Shown here: positions 22,416-30,795 of the stretch, one piece after another | Numbering within the stretch: position 1 is the stretch's first letter | Layout: each line of letters starts with the position of its first letter | Assembly: GCA_017469935.1 (NCBI GenBank) | Contig: JAFUFL010000107.1 | Location: 1-33,698 of the forward strand | DNA from: Lachnospiraceae bacterium | GTDB lineage: Bacteria; Bacillota; Clostridia; Lachnospirales; Lachnospiraceae | Direction: 5' to 3' | Length of the DNA stretch: 33,698 bases | Notes under the pieces: generated by a model | Told to the model about the DNA's origin: nothing | Databases searched by the model: none | Seen by the model: only the letters and a program-made list of their open reading frames with translations | Position numbers and translations under genes: made by a program

Positions 22416-23768
22416 ATGCTGTATGTCGGTGCAATTCTGGTAATTGCGGCAATTGTCATAATCGGTTTATGGTCGGCCAAAAATAAAGATGAAAAATACG
22501 ATAATTCCCGCAGCGCGAATTTCGGCCTGGTGGCCGGCGCGCTGATCGGAACGCTGGTGGGCGGATCCTCTACGATCGGCACGGCGCAGCTCGCATACAG
22601 CTACGGTTTCTCGGCGTGGTGGTTTACGCTGGGCGGAGGAATCGGAGTGCTGCTGCTGGCGCTGGTATTTGCGGAGCCGCTGTATAAGAGCGGCGCCAAT
22701 ACACTGTCGGACATCTTTTCCCGTAAGTTCGGCAGAAAGAGCGGCGTATTATCGGCCGTGCTCAGTTCCATCGGAACCTTTCTGAGCTTTGTCGCGCAGA
22801 TCATCTCGGGGACGGCCCTCATTATGAGCATTTCCCGGCTGAATTATCTGCAGGCGATCATCCTGGTCGCGCTGCTGATGATCGTGTACGTGTATTGGGG
22901 CGGATCTTTGGCCCTGGGATACGGCGGACTTGCCAAAACAGTGCTGTTATCCGCTTCTGTCCTGATGTGCGGTTCTCTGGCGGTCATGGAGTGCGGCGGA
23001 TTCCACGGGCTGTGGACGAATGAACTGCTGCCGCATGAACAGTACATGAATCTGTTCGCGAGAGGGTTCGCGGTAGACGCCGGGGCGGGAATGTCCCTGG
23101 TCATCGGCGTCATAACGACGCAGAGCTATATCGGGGCAATCCTGATGGCGCGGTCCGTCGAAGAGACCAGGAAGGGAGCGCTGCTGACGGCGATCATTGT
23201 TCCGATCATGGGGATCGCGAGCATATTTGTCGGCATGTATATGCATATCTATTACCCGGGCATCGAGACCAAGATGGCGCTGCCCATGTTCATCATTGAG
23301 AAAATGCCGCCGCTTGCCGCGGGGATCATGCTCTCGTCGCTGCTCATTGCGGTCACGGGAACCGGGGCCGGGCTGTCTTTTGGCATGGCTTCCGTGATCT
23401 ACAGAAATATTTACAAGCAGTTCCGGCCGGAGACTTCCGACCGCGAATCCAAAAGGATCATACAGACAATCCTGCTGTGCATAATCATCGGCGGAAGTCT
23501 GCTGTGCTACGTGAACCTGGGCGGCTACATACTGAACTGGAGCTTCCTCTCCATGGGACTGCGCGGGGCCGTGTCCTTCTGCCCGCTCATAGCGGCGCTG
23601 TTCTGTAAAAAGCAAATAGAAGAACGATATGCACTTGCGTCGATGATTTCCGGTGCATTGTTCACGTTCATCGGAAAGTTTGTCCTTCCCTCCAACATCG
23701 ATCCGGTGTTTCTGGGAATTCTGGCATCCTTTGCGGTTATGGGAATCGGGAGTATTAAGAAAACATGA
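22416..23768 (+). CDS. Sodium:solute symporter-family membrane protein
   Basis: A 450-residue polytopic protein with about 13 membrane segments. It opens with LYVGAILVIAAIVIIGLW, then a short loop and the SSS-family signature around LVGGSSTIGTAQLAYSYGFS and WWFTLGGGIGVLLLALVFAEPL, followed by the DIFSRKFGRKSG cytoplasmic loop. The family moves sugars, amino acids, sialic acid or other solutes with Na+. Such a transporter is unusual within a glycan assembly operon. The ATG at 22416 is used; a TTG at 22383 would overlap the ATP-grasp gene. The ribosome binding site is weak, so coupling to the upstream stop (7 bp away) is likely. It overlaps the next gene by ATGA. Confidence 0.82.
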   Translation: MLYVGAILVIAAIVIIGLWSAKNKDEKYDNSRSANFGLVAGALIGTLVGGSSTIGTAQLAYSYGFSAWWFTLGGGIGVLLLALVFAEPLYKSGANTLSDIFSRKFGRKSGVLSAVLSSIGTFLSFVAQIISGTALIMSISRLNYLQAIILVALLMIVYVYWGGSLALGYGGLAKTVLLSASVLMCGSLAVMECGGFHGLWTNELLPHEQYMNLFARGFAVDAGAGMSLVIGVITTQSYIGAILMARSVEETRKGALLTAIIVPIMGIASIFVGMYMHIYYPGIETKMALPMFIIEKMPPLAAGIMLSSLLIAVTGTGAGLSFGMASVIYRNIYKQFRPETSDRESKRIIQTILLCIIIGGSLLCYVNLGGYILNWSFLSMGLRGAVSFCPLIAALFCKKQIEERYALASMISGALFTFIGKFVLPSNIDPVFLGILASFAVMGIGSIKKT

Positions 23769-24889
23769 GTAAAAAGCGAATCATATGCCTGTGCACTACC
23801 TATTTTCAGCTGATCACGGCCGTTCAGATGCGGAGGACCCTCTTTTCGGAGGACGAGTTTACGGTTGTCATGACATCTGACTCCAACGGAGGCCGCGCGG
23901 TCAGCGACAGGCTCCGAGAGACGGGGATTTTCGACGAGGTCTACTATGTCGAGAGGACGCGGGTGGCCATGGCGGACTTCCGGTCGGCAGGGCAGAAGGC
24001 GGAGAGATTTCTCAACTACTTTGTCAAGGGTTCCTATGTGTCCTATCTGAAAAAGCCGTACGATCTCTTCCTGACCTACAACCTCTACTGGTATTCGTTC
24101 ATGATGTTCAATGCGCTGCAGCAGGACAATCCCGCCGTCAAAGTGGCCAAATACGAGGAGGGGATCCTCAGCTACTTCGTCGACGACCGGCGCTTTGAGT
24201 ACAAATATTTTAAGAGGATCGCGAAGATCAAGAAGTTCCTGCGCCAGCCGGTCATTTTCGACAGGCTCCGCACCTTCTACTGCTTCTATCCCGAGTTCTA
24301 CGAGGGGAACCTGAGCACTGCCAAAATCCCGCCCATGGAGCACGACGACGCCTGGCTCCGGGACACCCTGTGCACCCTGTTCGACGTCGACCCGGATAAG
24401 CTGGTCTATGACAGGAAGTTTCTCTATTTTGCCAGCATGCTGGACAGCGAGGTCGTCGCGGGAGAGAGCGGCGAGTTCGATATCTTAAAGGAGATCGTGG
24501 ACGTGGTCGGCGCGGACAACATCATGGTCAAGCTCCACCCGCGCGAGAACGACCCGGAGCGCTACCGCGACCTGGGCGTGGCTATCGACGCCAACTCGGA
24601 CATCCCGTTCGAGGTCATCCGGCTGGTCAAGGACTTCTCGGACAAAACATTCCTCACCTGCCTGTCCAGCAGCACGATCAACCTGGCGACCATTCTGCCC
24701 AAGCGCAGCAAGACCTACCTGACTTACGGGCTGCTCCCGGAGAAGGTGAGGGAGATGGACGTGATCGTAAATTTCATCGACATTTATAAGCGGACGACGG
24801 GGAAGATCAAAGAGGTGACGGGCACGGAGGACTTTATAGTGCTTGAGAGCAGGGCGCAGATGAAAGAGGAACTAGGCAAGTTCATTTAA
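23765..24889 (+). CDS. Sialyltransferase-like GT-B protein (GT52/polysialyltransferase type)
   Basis: A 374-residue soluble protein. It starts KRIICLCTTYFQLITAV, the typical opening of bacterial sialyltransferases of GT52 and the polysialyltransferase-related families. An acidic-Gly motif KYEEGILSY (129-137) corresponds to the catalytic D/E-D/E-G motif, and MVKLHPREND (254-263) holds the HP motif that binds the CMP donor. SSST (301-304) fits the following Ser/Thr motif. With the nonulosonic acid genes downstream it probably transfers legionaminic or a related acid from its CMP donor to the repeat unit. Family-level assignment is by motif only. The start overlaps the symporter stop (ATGA). Confidence 0.75.
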   Translation: MSKKRIICLCTTYFQLITAVQMRRTLFSEDEFTVVMTSDSNGGRAVSDRLRETGIFDEVYYVERTRVAMADFRSAGQKAERFLNYFVKGSYVSYLKKPYDLFLTYNLYWYSFMMFNALQQDNPAVKVAKYEEGILSYFVDDRRFEYKYFKRIAKIKKFLRQPVIFDRLRTFYCFYPEFYEGNLSTAKIPPMEHDDAWLRDTLCTLFDVDPDKLVYDRKFLYFASMLDSEVVAGESGEFDILKEIVDVVGADNIMVKLHPRENDPERYRDLGVAIDANSDIPFEVIRLVKDFSDKTFLTCLSSSTINLATILPKRSKTYLTYGLLPEKVREMDVIVNFIDIYKRTTGKIKEVTGTEDFIVLESRAQMKEELGKFI

Positions 24890-24903
24890 CTTGAGGTGAA
24901 AAT

Positions 24904-26109
24904 ATGCGAGATATCAATCAGTTTATTGCGGAATTTGTGACGAAACGGCCGCAGTCTATGTTTTGGCAGGATATTGAGGCCAATCGGGCGGCGCTCACGG
25001 AAAAGATCGAGGGCAAAAATGTCCTGGTGATCGGCGGCGCCGGCACCATCGGGTCTTCCTTCATCAAGGCGATTTTGCCGTTCAGGCCGGCGGCGCTGGT
25101 CGTGGTCGACACCAACGAGAACGCGCTGGCCGAGCTGACGCGCGACCTGCGCTCCACGAAGGGCATGTACGTGCCGGACGACTACATTCCTTATCCCATG
25201 GATTTTGCGTCGCCGGTCTTCACCAAGATGTTCCGCAGCCGCGGCGGCTTTGACATCGTGGGGAATTTCTCCGCCCACAAGCACGTGCGGTCGGAGAAGG
25301 ACATCTATTCCGTCGAGGCGCTCCTTCAGAACAACGTCCTGCACGCCAAAATATTGCTGGACCTCCTCTCCGAGTATCCCCCGGAGGAGTACTTCTGCGT
25401 CTCCACGGACAAGGCGGCCAACCCGGTCAACATCATGGGGGCCTCCAAGAGGATCATGGAGGACGTCATTTTCGCCTATTCCGACAAGTTCCCCGTCAAG
25501 ACGGCCAGATTCGCCAACGTGGCTTTCTCCAACGGCTCGCTCCCGGCAGGTTTCCTGGCCAGGATCTCCAAGTTGCAGCCGCTGTCGGCCCCTTCGGACG
25601 TCAGAAGGTTCTTCGTCTCTCCCGAGGAGTCCGGGCAGATCTGCCTGCTCTCCTGCATACTGGGCGAGAACCGCGCTATTTTCTTCCCCAAGCTGGAGGA
25701 GGCGCAGATGATGACTTTCGACGCCATCGGGACGGCGCTCCTTAAGGAGTACGGCTATGAGGTGCTGCAGTGCGCCTCCGACGCGGAGGCCATTGAAAAG
25801 GCGGAGGACCTGAAGAAGGGCAGCAAATTCTACCCGGTCCACTACTCGGGGTCCGATACCTCGGGCGAAAAGCCCTTCGAGGAGTTCGTGACCGAGACCG
25901 AGACCGCCGACATGGACCGGTTCGCCTCCCTGGGCGTGATCACAGGCAAGCAGATCCCGGACAAGGGCAGGGTGGAGAAGCTGTTCGCGGAGCTGAATGC
26001 GGCCTTTGAGACAGAGACCACCAAAGAAGAAGTCGTCAGGATCCTTAAGGATTACCTGCCTAATTTCGAGCACATCGAAACAGGTAAGTCCCTGGACAGC
26101 AAGATGTAA
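24904..26109 (+). CDS. legB: Nucleotide-sugar 4,6-dehydratase (LegB-like)
   Basis: A 401-residue extended SDR enzyme of the CapD/PseB/LegB group. The cofactor motif is GGAGTIG (44-50). The active-site stretch STDKAANPVNIMGASKRIME (167-186) has Asp-Lys in STDK and Met instead of Tyr in the M-x-x-x-K version of the SDR motif, typical of GlcNAc 4,6-dehydratases. It should convert UDP- or GDP-GlcNAc to the 4-keto-6-deoxy sugar, the first committed step to legionaminic acid. LegC, NeuD, NeuB and NeuC homologues downstream support the Leg route, and a PtmE-like nucleotidyltransferase suggests the GDP-sugar version. The start has GAGGTG upstream. Confidence 0.85.
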   Translation: MRDINQFIAEFVTKRPQSMFWQDIEANRAALTEKIEGKNVLVIGGAGTIGSSFIKAILPFRPAALVVVDTNENALAELTRDLRSTKGMYVPDDYIPYPMDFASPVFTKMFRSRGGFDIVGNFSAHKHVRSEKDIYSVEALLQNNVLHAKILLDLLSEYPPEEYFCVSTDKAANPVNIMGASKRIMEDVIFAYSDKFPVKTARFANVAFSNGSLPAGFLARISKLQPLSAPSDVRRFFVSPEESGQICLLSCILGENRAIFFPKLEEAQMMTFDAIGTALLKEYGYEVLQCASDAEAIEKAEDLKKGSKFYPVHYSGSDTSGEKPFEEFVTETETADMDRFASLGVITGKQIPDKGRVEKLFAELNAAFETETTKEEVVRILKDYLPNFEHIETGKSLDSKM

Positions 26110-26113
26110 GAGG

Positions 26114-26131
26114 GGCGGCCGCGCGGCCGCC
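26114..26131. repeat. Perfect 18-bp GC palindrome at a composition boundary
   Basis: GGCGGCCGC followed directly by GCGGCCGCC is a perfect palindrome, five bases after the legB stop codon. It is followed by more GC-only palindromic text to about 26149. Immediately after, base composition drops sharply through the next two genes. Confidence 0.8.
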
Positions 26132-26187
26132 GGGCGCGGCGCCGGCCGCACGATACACTACACCGTCGCATTACCGGAGGTGGTACA

Positions 26188-26811
26188 ATGAAAAAACTTG
26201 TCATAGTGGGCAATGGAGGATTTGCGAAAGAAGTCGAATGGCTTGTTGAGAGAATCAATATGATTTCTCCGACATGGGATTTTATCGGCTTTATTGATAA
26301 GGACAGTAATAACCCAAGAGTGGTTGGTGACGATGAATTTATCACCAATTATAACCAGGAACTAAATGTGGCAATAGCCATAGGATCATCTTCAATAAGA
26401 GAAAAAATATATTCTGCATATAAAGAAAACGCTAATATTTGTTTTCCTAATCTCATTGATCCGAGTGTTTTACTTTCGGATAAAATATCATTTGGAGAAG
26501 GAAATATTGTTTGCGCAGGATCTATTTTAACAGTTGATATAGTAATTGGAAATTGTAACATAATTAATCTGGATTGTACCATTGGTCATGATGCTATTAT
26601 TAGAGATTTTGTAACAATCAACCCAAGTGTAAACGTTTCTGGGAATACGACCATCGAGTCCGGAGTGAATATAGGGACTGGTACGCAAATCATCCAAGGG
26701 TTAACCATAGGTAATAATAGTATCGTAGGCGCCGGTGCTGTAGTAAGTCGTGAATTGCCATCTAATTGCACAGCAGTCGGGATTCCGGCGAAGGTCATTA
26801 AGTATCATTAA
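26188..26811 (+). CDS. neuD: NeuD-family sugar acyltransferase, AT-rich copy
   Basis: A 207-residue protein: an N-terminal Rossmann-like domain (KKLVIVGNGGFAKEVEWLVE) binding nucleotide sugar, and a C-terminal left-handed beta-helix with hexapeptide repeats (for example IESGVNIGTGTQIIQG) binding acetyl-CoA. The likely catalytic His is in TIGHDAIIRDF; the EHDC context typical of PglD/LegH is absent, so it may acylate a different position or substrate. The gene is visibly AT-rich compared with legB and legC and pairs with the equally AT-rich neuB that follows. A strong GGAGGTGG site precedes the ATG. Confidence 0.85.
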   Translation: MKKLVIVGNGGFAKEVEWLVERINMISPTWDFIGFIDKDSNNPRVVGDDEFITNYNQELNVAIAIGSSSIREKIYSAYKENANICFPNLIDPSVLLSDKISFGEGNIVCAGSILTVDIVIGNCNIINLDCTIGHDAIIRDFVTINPSVNVSGNTTIESGVNIGTGTQIIQGLTIGNNSIVGAGAVVSRELPSNCTAVGIPAKVIKYH

Positions 26812-26855
26812 GATTAAAATGATTATGGACCTAAGGGGAATGGGAGGAGAGTTAA

Positions 26856-27854
26856 ATGGATGGAAAAGTTCTTATAATTGCAGAAGCCGGTGTTAACCAC
26901 AACGGTAGTCTTGAAATGGCTAAGAAATTGGTCGATGCTGCTAAAGCAAGTGGTGCTGATATTGTAAAATTTCAGACAGCAAAACTGGATTCTCTGGTTT
27001 CAAAATCAGCCCATATGGCAGAGTATCAAAAGAAGAATACAGGTGTGGAAGAAAGCCAAAAGGACATGTTATCAAAACTGCTGCTAAGCTTTGAAGACTT
27101 TGCCGATTTGGCTGGATATTGCAGGAGTGTTGGGATTAAATTTTTATCAACACCTTTTGACATAGAAAGCATACAGTTTCTTAACGATATGCAGGACCTT
27201 TGGAAAATTCCTTCCGGCGAAATAACTAATTATCCTTATCTTGTTGAAATCGGAAAGACAAAGAAGAAAGTGATTTTATCGACCGGCATGGCAGAAATGG
27301 ATGAAATACAGGCTGCGATTAACGTATTGAACGAGTACGGGACCGAAGACATAACAATCCTTCATTGTACTACAGAATATCCGGCTCCTATTAAAGATGT
27401 TAACCTTAATGTGATGCAGACTATAAGAGAAACTTTTGGCTATCCCGTCGGTTACTCTGATCATACAGAGGGAATTGAAGTTGACCTTGCGGCCGTGGCT
27501 CTTGGTGCATCTGTGATAGAAAAGCATTTTACGCTGGACCGTAATTTACCAGGACCGGATCATAAGGCAAGCCTTGAGCCGGACGAACTAAAGGCCATGG
27601 TCAATGGAATTCGTAAAATAGAACTTGCTCTTGGATCAAGAGAAAAGAAACCTTCTGAAATGGAATTAAAGAATAGACTGGTGGCAAGGAAGAGCATTGT
27701 TGCCAAGAAAGCTATTAAGGCAGGAGAAGCGTTTTCTGCCGATAATATCACCACAAAGCGTCCGGGCTCAGGGATTAGCCCGATGAGGTGGAATGAGTTA
27801 ATAGGAATGAATGCTATAAGAGACTTTGAAGAAGACGAATTAATTGAAATATAA
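26856..27854 (+). CDS. neuB: Nonulosonic acid synthase (NeuB/LegI), AT-rich copy
   Basis: A 332-residue synthase condensing PEP with a 6-carbon amino sugar to a 9-carbon nonulosonic acid. It has IIAEAGVNHNGS at the start, VKFQTAKLDSLV, FLSTPFD, WKIPSGEITNYP, the metal/PEP site YSDHTEGIEV and IEKHFTLDRN. A C-terminal SAF (antifreeze-like) domain, about residues 275-332, includes KRPGSGISPMRW. Length is normal. It is roughly 60% identical by eye to the second copy at 31495, yet much more AT-rich in DNA. Whether it makes Neu5Ac, legionaminic acid or a variant cannot be settled from motifs. GGGAGGAGA precedes the ATG. Confidence 0.93.
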   Translation: MDGKVLIIAEAGVNHNGSLEMAKKLVDAAKASGADIVKFQTAKLDSLVSKSAHMAEYQKKNTGVEESQKDMLSKLLLSFEDFADLAGYCRSVGIKFLSTPFDIESIQFLNDMQDLWKIPSGEITNYPYLVEIGKTKKKVILSTGMAEMDEIQAAINVLNEYGTEDITILHCTTEYPAPIKDVNLNVMQTIRETFGYPVGYSDHTEGIEVDLAAVALGASVIEKHFTLDRNLPGPDHKASLEPDELKAMVNGIRKIELALGSREKKPSEMELKNRLVARKSIVAKKAIKAGEAFSADNITTKRPGSGISPMRWNELIGMNAIRDFEEDELIEI

Positions 27855-27888
27855 GAAAGATTGCAGTTATAACGAAAGAAGGCACAAC

Positions 27889-29130
27889 ATGGGCAAATTT
27901 ATTCCGCTTTCGGTCCCCAATTTCGAGGGCAACGAGAGAAAATACGTAGATGACGCGATTGACCAGGGCTGGGTCTCCACCGGAGGCGCCTATATTACAG
28001 AGCTTGAGAAGAAACTCGCTGAGTTCCTGCAGACGCAGAACGTCGCGGCCTGCCAGAGCGGCACTTCCGCCCTTCACCTGAGCCTCGTGGAGGCCGGCGT
28101 GAAGCCGGGCGACACGGTCCTTGTCCCGCCGCTCACTTTCATCGCGGCCGTCAATCCCGTCAAGTACCAGTTCGCGACTCCGGTCTTTATCGACTGTGAC
28201 GACAGTTTCTGTCTGGATCCGGTCAAGCTTCGGAGATTCTGTGAGGAGGAGTGCAGCTTTGAGCCTGCGGGGAGCCCCGCGGGCGGATCTGAGGAGAGCC
28301 CTGCGGGCGGATCTGAGGAGCCTGCCGGCGGCTTGCTCCGCCACAACGGTTCGGTCGTCAAGGCGATCGTAGTTGTTCATGTTTTTGGCAACATGGCGGA
28401 CATGGAAGCCATCATGGACATCGCGGCGCAGTACAACCTCAAGGTGATCGAGGACGCCACCGAAGCACTCGGGACAAAATATACCACCGGCCGCTACGCA
28501 GGCAAATACGCCGGGACGATCGGGGATTTTGGGGCTTACAGCTTTAACGGCAACAAGATCATCACGACGGGCGGCGGCGGCGCCGTGACGGCGCGCGACC
28601 CCAAGGTGGTCGACCACATCCGTTTCCTGTCCACCCAGGCCAAAACCGACCCCCACTACTACATCCACGACGAAGTCGGCTACAACTATCGCATGACCAA
28701 TCTTCAGGCGGCGCTGGGCGTAGCGCAGATGGAGGAACTGCCCGAGTTCATCCGGAGAAAGCAGAGGAACTTTGAGCAGTACAGGGAGGAGTTTCAATCT
28801 TTTGACCTCGCTAAGTTGGTGCCTTTCAGAGAGGGCATTGAGTCCAACAAGTGGTTTTACTCGCTGGACATCGACAGGAGCCGGGTGACGGCCTCCATGC
28901 GGGAGATCATTACTTCGCTCCAGGAGGAGGGCATCCAGACCAGGGCCATCTGGGGGCTCATCAACGAGCAGAGGCCCTACGAGAACGAAGAGACGTACAA
29001 GCTTGAGAAGGCACCTTACTATGCCGAGCGGATACTGAACATCCCTTCCAGCACGCAGATCACGCCGGAAGAGATCACGTATGTGGCGGACAAGGTGAAG
29101 CAGCTGCTTAGGTCACTGGCAAATGGATGA
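27889..29130 (+). CDS. legC: LegC-like aminotransferase with repeat insertion
   Basis: A 413-residue DegT/StrS-family enzyme of the LegC subgroup (amination of the 4-keto sugar made by LegB). The N-terminus IPLSVPNFEGNERKYVDDAI and GWVSTGGAYITELE are typical. PLP lysine is K223 in YSFNGNKIITTGGGG; IEDATEALGTKY carries cofactor-binding Asp189. Residues about 122-154 are an extra Gly/Ser/Pro/Glu segment encoded by a 24-bp tandem repeat, inserted in a surface loop before the strand VVKAIVVVHVFGN. The ATG at 27889 is chosen for AAGAAGG 6 nt upstream; an open frame 15 codons longer would overlap the neuB stop. Its 3' end overlaps the next gene by 8 bp. Base composition returns to GC-rich here. Confidence 0.88.
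   Translation: MGKFIPLSVPNFEGNERKYVDDAIDQGWVSTGGAYITELEKKLAEFLQTQNVAACQSGTSALHLSLVEAGVKPGDTVLVPPLTFIAAVNPVKYQFATPVFIDCDDSFCLDPVKLRRFCEEECSFEPAGSPAGGSEESPAGGSEEPAGGLLRHNGSVVKAIVVVHVFGNMADMEAIMDIAAQYNLKVIEDATEALGTKYTTGRYAGKYAGTIGDFGAYSFNGNKIITTGGGGAVTARDPKVVDHIRFLSTQAKTDPHYYIHDEVGYNYRMTNLQAALGVAQMEELPEFIRRKQRNFEQYREEFQSFDLAKLVPFREGIESNKWFYSLDIDRSRVTASMREIITSLQEEGIQTRAIWGLINEQRPYENEETYKLEKAPYYAERILNIPSSTQITPEEITYVADKVKQLLRSLANG
28273..28332 (+). repeat. 24-bp in-frame repeat inside the LegC-like gene
   Basis: Two 24-bp units (28273-28296 and 28297-28320, differing by one base) encode SPAGGSEE twice. A partial third encodes PAGG. The flanking EPAG may be a further remnant. Confidence 0.85.
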
Positions 29131-30166
29131 ACTGAGAAAATTTATCGGCAGGAGCAACCTGACCGTATCCGAAGCCATGCAAAAAATTGACGAGGGCGCG
29201 GCGGGAATCCTCTTCCTGACTGACGAAAATGATGTCCTGGTCGGCTGCATCACGGACGGAGATATCCGCAGGTTCCTTTTGGCCGGCGGGTCCATGCGGG
29301 ACCCCGCGCTGGGCGCCTGCAACCGCCATCCCAAGGTCGCCGGGTCCCTGGAGGAGGCCAAGTGCCTCTACCACAGCAAAAACTACATAGTCATCCCCGT
29401 CATCGACGAGACCGGCGCCATCACGGCGCTCTACGGCGGGGGCAAAGGCGAGATCAGGAACCGCAAGAAACTGGGCGTTCCCGTGGTCATCAACGCGGGC
29501 GGCAAAGGCACCCGGCTGGACCCCTTCACGCGCGTCCTCCCCAAGCCGCTGATTCCCGTGGGCGACCAGCCCATCGTGGAGCTCATTATGCAGGAGTACC
29601 AGTCCTACGGCTGCGATGACTTCCACATCATCGTCAATTACAAGAAGAACCTCATGAAGGCCTACTTCACCGAGAATGAGACCAACTACAACATCACCTG
29701 GTACGACGAGGACAAGCCCCTGGGCACCGGCGGCGGCCTCAGCCTCCTGCGCGGTAAGTTTGACGGCACGTTCTTTTTTGCCAACTGTGATGCGCTGCTG
29801 ACGGCCAATTACGAGAGCATGCTCCGGTTCCACAAGGAAAACGGCAACGCCATCACCATGGTCTGCGCCTACAAGAACCTCAACATCCCATACGGCGTCG
29901 TCAAAATAGGCCGCGCCGGCGTCATCGACAGCATGGAGGAGAAACCCCTCCTCTCATTCCTTGTCAACACCGGCATCTACATCGTCGAGCCTGAGGTCAT
30001 CGACGACATCGAGGACGGCGTTCCGATCGGCTTCCCTGACATCGTGGAGCGCGAGCGCCGCCTTGGCAAAAAAGTGGCAGCCTACCCGGTCAGCGAAAAC
30101 GACTGGATGGATATGGGGCAGCTTCCTGAGCTGGAGAAGATGAGGATTAAGTTGTACGGAGAGTGA
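29123..30166 (+). CDS. CBS-domain nucleotidyltransferase (PtmE-like)
   Basis: A 347-residue protein in two parts. Residues ~1-115 are a CBS pair (GILFLTDENDVLVGCITDGD is the first). The rest is a sugar-phosphate nucleotidyltransferase with the signature NAGGKGTRLDPFTRVLPKPL, a YDEDKPLGTGGGL loop and FANCDALL. This architecture matches PtmE, the glucosamine-1-phosphate guanylyltransferase of the Campylobacter legionaminic acid pathway. It would supply a GDP-sugar for LegB/LegC; nucleotide specificity is inferred from context. The start overlaps the LegC stop by 8 bp with only a weak ribosome binding site, implying coupled translation. CBS domains may sense adenylates. Confidence 0.86.
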   Translation: MDELRKFIGRSNLTVSEAMQKIDEGAAGILFLTDENDVLVGCITDGDIRRFLLAGGSMRDPALGACNRHPKVAGSLEEAKCLYHSKNYIVIPVIDETGAITALYGGGKGEIRNRKKLGVPVVINAGGKGTRLDPFTRVLPKPLIPVGDQPIVELIMQEYQSYGCDDFHIIVNYKKNLMKAYFTENETNYNITWYDEDKPLGTGGGLSLLRGKFDGTFFFANCDALLTANYESMLRFHKENGNAITMVCAYKNLNIPYGVVKIGRAGVIDSMEEKPLLSFLVNTGIYIVEPEVIDDIEDGVPIGFPDIVERERRLGKKVAAYPVSENDWMDMGQLPELEKMRIKLYGE

Positions 30167-30345
30167 TGACGTGCGGCGGCGTGGAGATCCGTGACGTGCG
30201 GATGCGCGGAGAACCAGAGAGTGCAATATGCAGCAGCGAAGCGGATAAACGAAATTTCGCGCACTAATCGTGTTCTAATATTCATGATTTGCAACCCTCT
30301 GCTGGACCAAAATTTGAAAATGATCGATATTTTGACAAGTGCCGG

Positions 30346-30515
30346 AAAAGTCATAGTGCTCTTTCAAAACCCTTCTTCGGTGGAATATCCACTGAAGAAG
30401 GGGACAGAAACAGACCTATAGACCCCGAAAGCAGTCATGGTACCTTTCCCGAAACCCTTCTTCAGTGGAATATCCACCGAAGAAGGGAAAAAAAAGAGGG
30501 GGTACAGAAAATTTG
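30346..30515 (+). repeat. Double-hairpin dispersed repeat, copy B
   Basis: The second copy of the element at 4025-4194, same orientation. Hairpin 1 is at 30370-30402 (one G-T pair on the plus strand), hairpin 2 at 30455-30487 (the same A/C mismatch as in copy A). The spacer GGACAGAAACAGACCTATAG is identical to copy A. Hairpin 2 is followed by eight A residues rather than T residues. The end shares ACAGAAAATTTG. No protein is encoded. Confidence 0.88.
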
Positions 30516-30563
30516 AGGCTCACGGGGCGCGGGGCGCCCGCCGAAGGTACACCTGCCGCCAAA

Positions 30564-30795
30564 TATGCATAAAATATTAATAATATGCATAAATTATTAG
30601 TTGAAGGTGCGGAATTCGGCAGCAGAGGGTCTGAATCGCGTTAATATTAATCTCGGAATTATGCATAATATGCAGTTTTTTATGCATAAACGGTATGCGT
30701 GAATGTACGCATAAATGAGACGCATAAACGGCATGCATAAATGAGACACATAGGCGGCATGCACAAATGAGACGCATAAATCATATGCATAAGCG
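30564..30795. repeat. ATGCATAA-rich repeat region upstream of the second neuD
   Basis: An AT-rich stretch with repeated TATGCATAA and GACGCATAAA motifs. From 30691 it becomes a tandem array: one 38-bp unit (30691-30728), two 26-bp units (30729-30754 and 30755-30780) of type CGGCATGCATAAATGAGACG plus CATAAA, and a partial fourth. Open frames across it have no recognisable coding character. Together with repeat copy B it fills the 660-bp gap 30167-30826, where I see no gene. Confidence 0.75.
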
